Notes under the pieces: generated by a model
The model's input: the letters and a program-made list of their open reading frames with translations, nothing else
Databases searched by the model: none
Told to the model about the DNA's origin: nothing
Part shown: positions 60,869 through 64,000 of the stretch, in pieces
Position numbering within the stretch: position 1 is the first letter of the stretch
Layout: the number at the start of each line of letters is the position of its first letter
Translations under genes and position numbers: made by a program
From: Pseudomonas sp. JAI120
Lineage (GTDB): Bacteria; Pseudomonadota; Gammaproteobacteria; Pseudomonadales; Pseudomonadaceae
NCBI RefSeq assembly: GCF_014207255.1
Contig: NZ_JACHCZ010000002.1
Coordinates: 1-64,000, forward strand
Direction: 5' to 3'
Length of the DNA: 64,000 nucleotides

Positions 60869-61869
60869 GTCATAACTCCTTGTTCATGATGGGCAGGAAG
60901 GGTCAACGGTTCTTCAAGCACGCAACTGTACCGATGCTCGTGCAGGGAATGGGTAGGCGGCAATACCACGGAACACATCGTCCGGGCGTACCGGCAACGC
61001 GGGTGGAAGGCACAACCCGCAGGCAAATTCAGGGGGCTCGGCGGCTCGCCAGGCAACGGCTGCGTCGGCAAAGGCCGGTGCGGATCGATCTCCGGAATCG
61101 CCTCGATCAACGCGGCTGTATACGGATGGCGCGGCGAGGTGAAGACCGCTTCCACCGGCCCTTCCTCGACGATCTTGCCCAGGTACATCACCGCCACGCG
61201 GTCGCACAGGCGCCGCACGATGGCCAAATCGTGGGCGATAAACAGGATCGCCAGGTTCATGCGCTGTTGCAGTTCCAACAGCAGGTTGATGATCTGGCCC
61301 TGGATCGATACATCCAGCGCTGCCACGCATTCGTCGGCAATGATCAAGCGTGGCTCCACCGCCAGCGCCCGGGCAATACCGACACGCTGGCATTGGCCGC
61401 CACTGAGGGAGCCGGGTTTGCGACTGGCCAGTTCGGGGCGCAGGCCGACCAGGTCAAGCAACTCGTTGACGCGAGCCGGGATGCGCGCTGCCGGGACTTT
61501 GCGCTGCACCCGCAGCACCTCGGCGATGGTTTCGCCGATGGTGTGGCGCGGGTTCAACGCGGCGTAGGGATCCTGGAAGATCATCGCCGTTTCATGGCGC
61601 AGGCGCGCGATGTCGACCGCGCTGCCATGGGCCATGTCGATGCCATCGAACAGCACCTGCCCGGCACTGATCGGGTTGAGGTGCAGGATCGCGCGGCCCA
61701 AGGTGCTTTTGCCGCTGCCGGACTCCCCCACCAACCCCAGGGTTTCACCGGCAGCCAGGTTCAGCGACACACCGTTCACCGCCCTCACCCACTGCTTGTT
61801 CAGGCCGAACACACCCGTGCCGGACGCGGCGAACCGCACCTCCAGGTCCTTGATCTGCAACAGGCTCAT
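60850..61869 (-). CDS. ABC transporter ATP-binding protein (DppF-like)
   Basis: 339 residues from [17 protein letters not shown]; the longer frame upstream (to 62055) lies inside the other ATPase gene. Walker A GESGSGKST, ABC signature LSGGQCQRVGIARAL, Walker B LIIADECVAALD, H loop AHDLAIV. The C-terminal oligopeptide-type extension has PAGCAFHPRCRYAR. Overlaps the previous ATPase gene by ATGA. Confidence 0.94.
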   Translation of the reverse strand: MSLLQIKDLEVRFAASGTGVFGLNKQWVRAVNGVSLNLAAGETLGLVGESGSGKSTLGRAILHLNPISAGQVLFDGIDMAHGSAVDIARLRHETAMIFQDPYAALNPRHTIGETIAEVLRVQRKVPAARIPARVNELLDLVGLRPELASRKPGSLSGGQCQRVGIARALAVEPRLIIADECVAALDVSIQGQIINLLLELQQRMNLAILFIAHDLAIVRRLCDRVAVMYLGKIVEEGPVEAVFTSPRHPYTAALIEAIPEIDPHRPLPTQPLPGEPPSPLNLPAGCAFHPRCRYARTMCSVVLPPTHSLHEHRYSCVLEEPLTLPAHHEQGVMTCNPAT

Positions 61870-62822
61870 GGGCGTGCTCCCAACGGGTAGTGACACGCCA
61901 CGCGCGCGCCTTCGGGCAACAGTTCGGTGCACAACGCGCCGACCTGCGGGCAACGCGGGTTGAAACGGCAGCCGTCGGGTAACGCATCGAGCAAGGGCGG
62001 CTGGCCGGGGATGGTGCGCAGCAACGCGTGGCCACTGCTGTGGGCCGGCTGGCAATCAATCAGGCCTGCGGTGTAGGGGTGTTGCGGATGGGCGAGCACG
62101 TCGTACTTGCTGCCGTGTTCACACAGGCGCCCGGCGTACATCACGGCGATGGAATCGCAGGTTTGCGCGACCACGCCGAGGTCGTGGGTGATCATGATGA
62201 GCGACAGGCCGCGCTGGTCACGCAGGTCCAGCAACAGGCGCAGGATCTGTGCCTGCACGGTCACGTCCAAAGCCGTGGTCGGTTCGTCGGCAATCAATAC
62301 GTTCGGGTTGCAGCCCAGGGCCACGGCGATCATCGCGCGTTGGCGCATGCCACCGGAAAACTCATGGGGATAGTTGTCGATCCGTGCCTGGGGATCGGGA
62401 ATGCCCACCTGGCGCAGCACCTCGATAGCTTGTCGGCGCGCGTCTTTTTTCGACGCACCCTGATGCAGGCGAATGCCTTCGGCGATCTGATCGCCGATGC
62501 GCATCAACGGGTCAAGGTGGCTGCTGGGGTTCTGGAAGATCATGCCCAACTGCCCGCCACGCACTGCGCGCATGCCGGTGTCATCCAGTTGCAGCAGGTC
62601 CTGGCCCGCCAGGCGTACCGCACCGCCCTGGACGCGCAGGTTGGGCGACGGCAACAAGCGCATCAAGCCACGGCAGGCCATGGTCTTGCCCGAGCCGCTT
62701 TCACCCACCAGGCCGAGGATCTCGCCTTCGGCCAGGTCGAAGGACACGCGGTCGACCAGGGTCACATCGCGCCCGCTGTTATTGGCGATCACACTAAGAT
62801 CCCGCACTTGAAGCAGACTCAT
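61866..62822 (-). CDS. ABC transporter ATP-binding protein (DppD-like)
   Basis: 318 residues from [18 protein letters not shown]; upstream frame lies inside the permease gene. Walker [11 protein letters not shown], signature [15 protein letters not shown], Walker [13 protein letters not shown], and the C-terminal CRFNPRCPQ motif with Cys residues, typical of the DppD/OppD group. Overlaps the permease by ATGA and the second ATPase by ATGA. Confidence 0.94.
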   Translation of the reverse strand: MSLLQVRDLSVIANNSGRDVTLVDRVSFDLAEGEILGLVGESGSGKTMACRGLMRLLPSPNLRVQGGAVRLAGQDLLQLDDTGMRAVRGGQLGMIFQNPSSHLDPLMRIGDQIAEGIRLHQGASKKDARRQAIEVLRQVGIPDPQARIDNYPHEFSGGMRQRAMIAVALGCNPNVLIADEPTTALDVTVQAQILRLLLDLRDQRGLSLIMITHDLGVVAQTCDSIAVMYAGRLCEHGSKYDVLAHPQHPYTAGLIDCQPAHSSGHALLRTIPGQPPLLDALPDGCRFNPRCPQVGALCTELLPEGARVACHYPLGARP

Positions 62823-63676
62823 GAGCGATCCCCCAACACTTGCGCCACGCCATCGGCCAGCAAGCTGAAGCCCATGGCCAGGGTCACGATGGCCAACCCC
62901 GGAAAGGTGCAGATCCACCAGGCCGTGGTGATAAACGCCTGCCCTTCGGCAATCATCGTCCCCCACTCCGCCGTCGGCGGTTGCACGCCCAGGCCCAGGT
63001 AGCTCACGGCCGCACCGTTGAGCAGCACCAGAACCGCGTCAGACATGGAAAACACAATCGAGCCAAACATCGCATTCGGCAGCAAATGCCGGAACAGGAT
63101 GCGCCCATGGCCAAAACCCAGGCTCTTGGCCGCCAGGGCAAAGTCGCTCTCCTTGAGCACCAGGATCTGTGAGCGGATCAGCCGCGCGTACGAGACCCAG
63201 CCGACCAGCGCCATGGCGATATAAAAGCTCTTCAGGCCCGGACCGAGGATGGCCATGATCGCCAGCATCAACACCAGGAACGGAAACGCCAGGATCACAT
63301 CGATCACACGCATGCAGAAGCTGTCGAAGCGCCCGCCGATATAGCCAGAAACGGCACCGACAAACGTGCCGATCATGAACGGGAATATCACCCCGATGAT
63401 GGCAAGCTGCAGGTCGACGCGCGCGCCCCAGATAACCCTCGAAAGGATGTCTCGACCGTAATTATCAGTGCCAAATGGATGGGCCAGGCCAGGGCCGAGC
63501 AATGCCATTTCCGTGTTTTGCGCAATGGGGTCATAGGGGGCGATCCACGGCGCAAACACGGCCAGGGCCAGCCACACAGACAGAATCAACAGCCCCCACG
63601 CGGCCGTCAGTCGGCCATTGCGAAAACCAAAACGCAGGCGCAGGCGCCACGGGGCAATCAACGGGCGACTGCTCAT
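62819..63676 (-). CDS. ABC transporter permease (DppC-like)
   Basis: 285 residues with six membrane segments. N-terminal FAPWIAPYDPIAQN and HPFGTDNYGRDILSRVIWGARVDL are typical of DppC-type permeases; the EAA loop is LVLKESDFALAAKSLGFGHGRILFRHLLPNA. It forms the inner-membrane channel with the following DppB-like permease. Overlaps both neighbours by ATGA. Confidence 0.93.
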   Translation of the reverse strand: MSSRPLIAPWRLRLRFGFRNGRLTAAWGLLILSVWLALAVFAPWIAPYDPIAQNTEMALLGPGLAHPFGTDNYGRDILSRVIWGARVDLQLAIIGVIFPFMIGTFVGAVSGYIGGRFDSFCMRVIDVILAFPFLVLMLAIMAILGPGLKSFYIAMALVGWVSYARLIRSQILVLKESDFALAAKSLGFGHGRILFRHLLPNAMFGSIVFSMSDAVLVLLNGAAVSYLGLGVQPPTAEWGTMIAEGQAFITTAWWICTFPGLAIVTLAMGFSLLADGVAQVLGDRS

Positions 63677-64000
63677 TGCATCTTCACCCGTGGGTCGAGG
63701 GCCACCGTGACCACATCGGCGAGGAAGTTGACCACCACCGTCGCGCAGGCCAGCACCATCGCTACGCCCTGCACCACCATGTAGTCGCGGGTAAAAATGC
63801 CGCGCACCAGCAATTGGCCGATACCGGGAATGGCGAACAGGCTTTCGATCACGACGGTGCCGCTGATCAGCCAGCCAATATTCACCGCCAGCAGGTTGAC
63901 CGCCGGCACCAGGGAATTGGGCAGCACATGGCGACGGAACACCGCAGCTTCCGACAACCCGCGGGCCCGCGCGGCAGTGACGTGGTCGGCCTGCAGCTCC
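63673..64000 (-). CDS. ABC transporter permease (DppB-like), 5' end beyond window
   Basis: About 109 C-terminal residues are seen, and the frame is open to the window edge, so the gene begins outside. The EAA loop (DHVTAARARGLSEAAVFRRHVLPNS) and GTVVIESLFAIPGIGQLLVRGIFTRDYMVVQG are the end of a DppB-type permease. The start Met seen inside the frame at 63957 is not the real start. It precedes the DppC-like gene by ATGA overlap. Confidence 0.92.
   Translation of the reverse strand, partial: ELQADHVTAARARGLSEAAVFRRHVLPNSLVPAVNLLAVNIGWLISGTVVIESLFAIPGIGQLLVRGIFTRDYMVVQGVAMVLACATVVVNFLADVVTVALDPRVKMQ

Overview
The window is a piece of a chromosome from a fluorescent-group Pseudomonas (Gammaproteobacteria). 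The evidence is high GC content with GC-rich third codon positions, the gene order gyrA-serC-pheA-hisC-tyrA/aroA-cmk-rpsA-ihfB-wzz, which matches the P. aeruginosa order as I know it, and many Pseudomonas-type REP palindromes (GTGGGAGGGG...CTTGCCCCC) between genes.

Layout. (1) 1-3.5 kb: the 3' end of an Rhs polymorphic toxin with an HNH/EndoVII-like tip, its Imm50-type immunity gene, a decayed AT-rich stretch and a possible orphan immunity gene. (2) 3.6-7.2 kb: housekeeping genes of modest interest (Mpo1-like membrane protein, acyl-CoA thioesterase, CHAD protein, small lipoprotein, patatin-like RssA). (3) 7.2-15.2 kb: the complete high-affinity potassium uptake system in the order kdpF-A-B-C-D-E on the minus strand, with a strong KdpE-operator look-alike upstream. 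(4) 15.6-18.1 kb: an ethanolamine permease preceded by a sigma54-type promoter, a small DUF2897 protein, and a DUF1989 (urea-carboxylase-associated) protein. (5) 18.5-41.6 kb: the O-antigen locus in two convergent blocks. The plus-strand block (18.6-26.0 kb) holds a sugar 3,4-ketoisomerase, a hexapeptide acyltransferase, a beta-propeller glycosidase-like protein, a FemAB/GNAT-like acyltransferase, a DegT aminotransferase, a Wzx flippase, a GT2 and a Wzy polymerase. The minus-strand block (26.4-41.6 kb) is wzz-wbpO-wbpP-asnB-GT-asnB-GT-wbpV-wbpL-wbpM, a scaffold resembling the P. aeruginosa serotype O6 locus but without wzx/wbpQ/wbpU and with a second asparagine-synthetase-like gene. (6) 42-54 kb: lapA-like gene, ihfB, and the aromatic-amino-acid 'supraoperon' from gyrA down to rpsA, including a fused TyrA-AroA protein. 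(7) 54.4-59.3 kb: methylthioadenosine salvage (mtnA, mtaD), ubiG, mupP, yciK. (8) 59.4-64 kb: a peptide/nickel-type ABC transporter, cut by the window end.

How it fits together. The O-antigen genes predict a Wzx/Wzy-dependent polymer started by WbpL on undecaprenyl phosphate. UDP-HexNAc sugars would come from WbpM/WbpV, GalNAc-uronic acid from WbpP/WbpO (probably amidated by the two AsnB-like proteins), and a dTDP-3-amino-3,6-dideoxyhexose from the plus-strand cassette. No rmlA/rmlB genes are present here, so dTDP-4-keto-6-deoxyglucose must be made from genes elsewhere. The beta-propeller and FemAB-like genes inside the amino-sugar cassette have no assigned job and are the best candidates for undescribed chemistry in this window.
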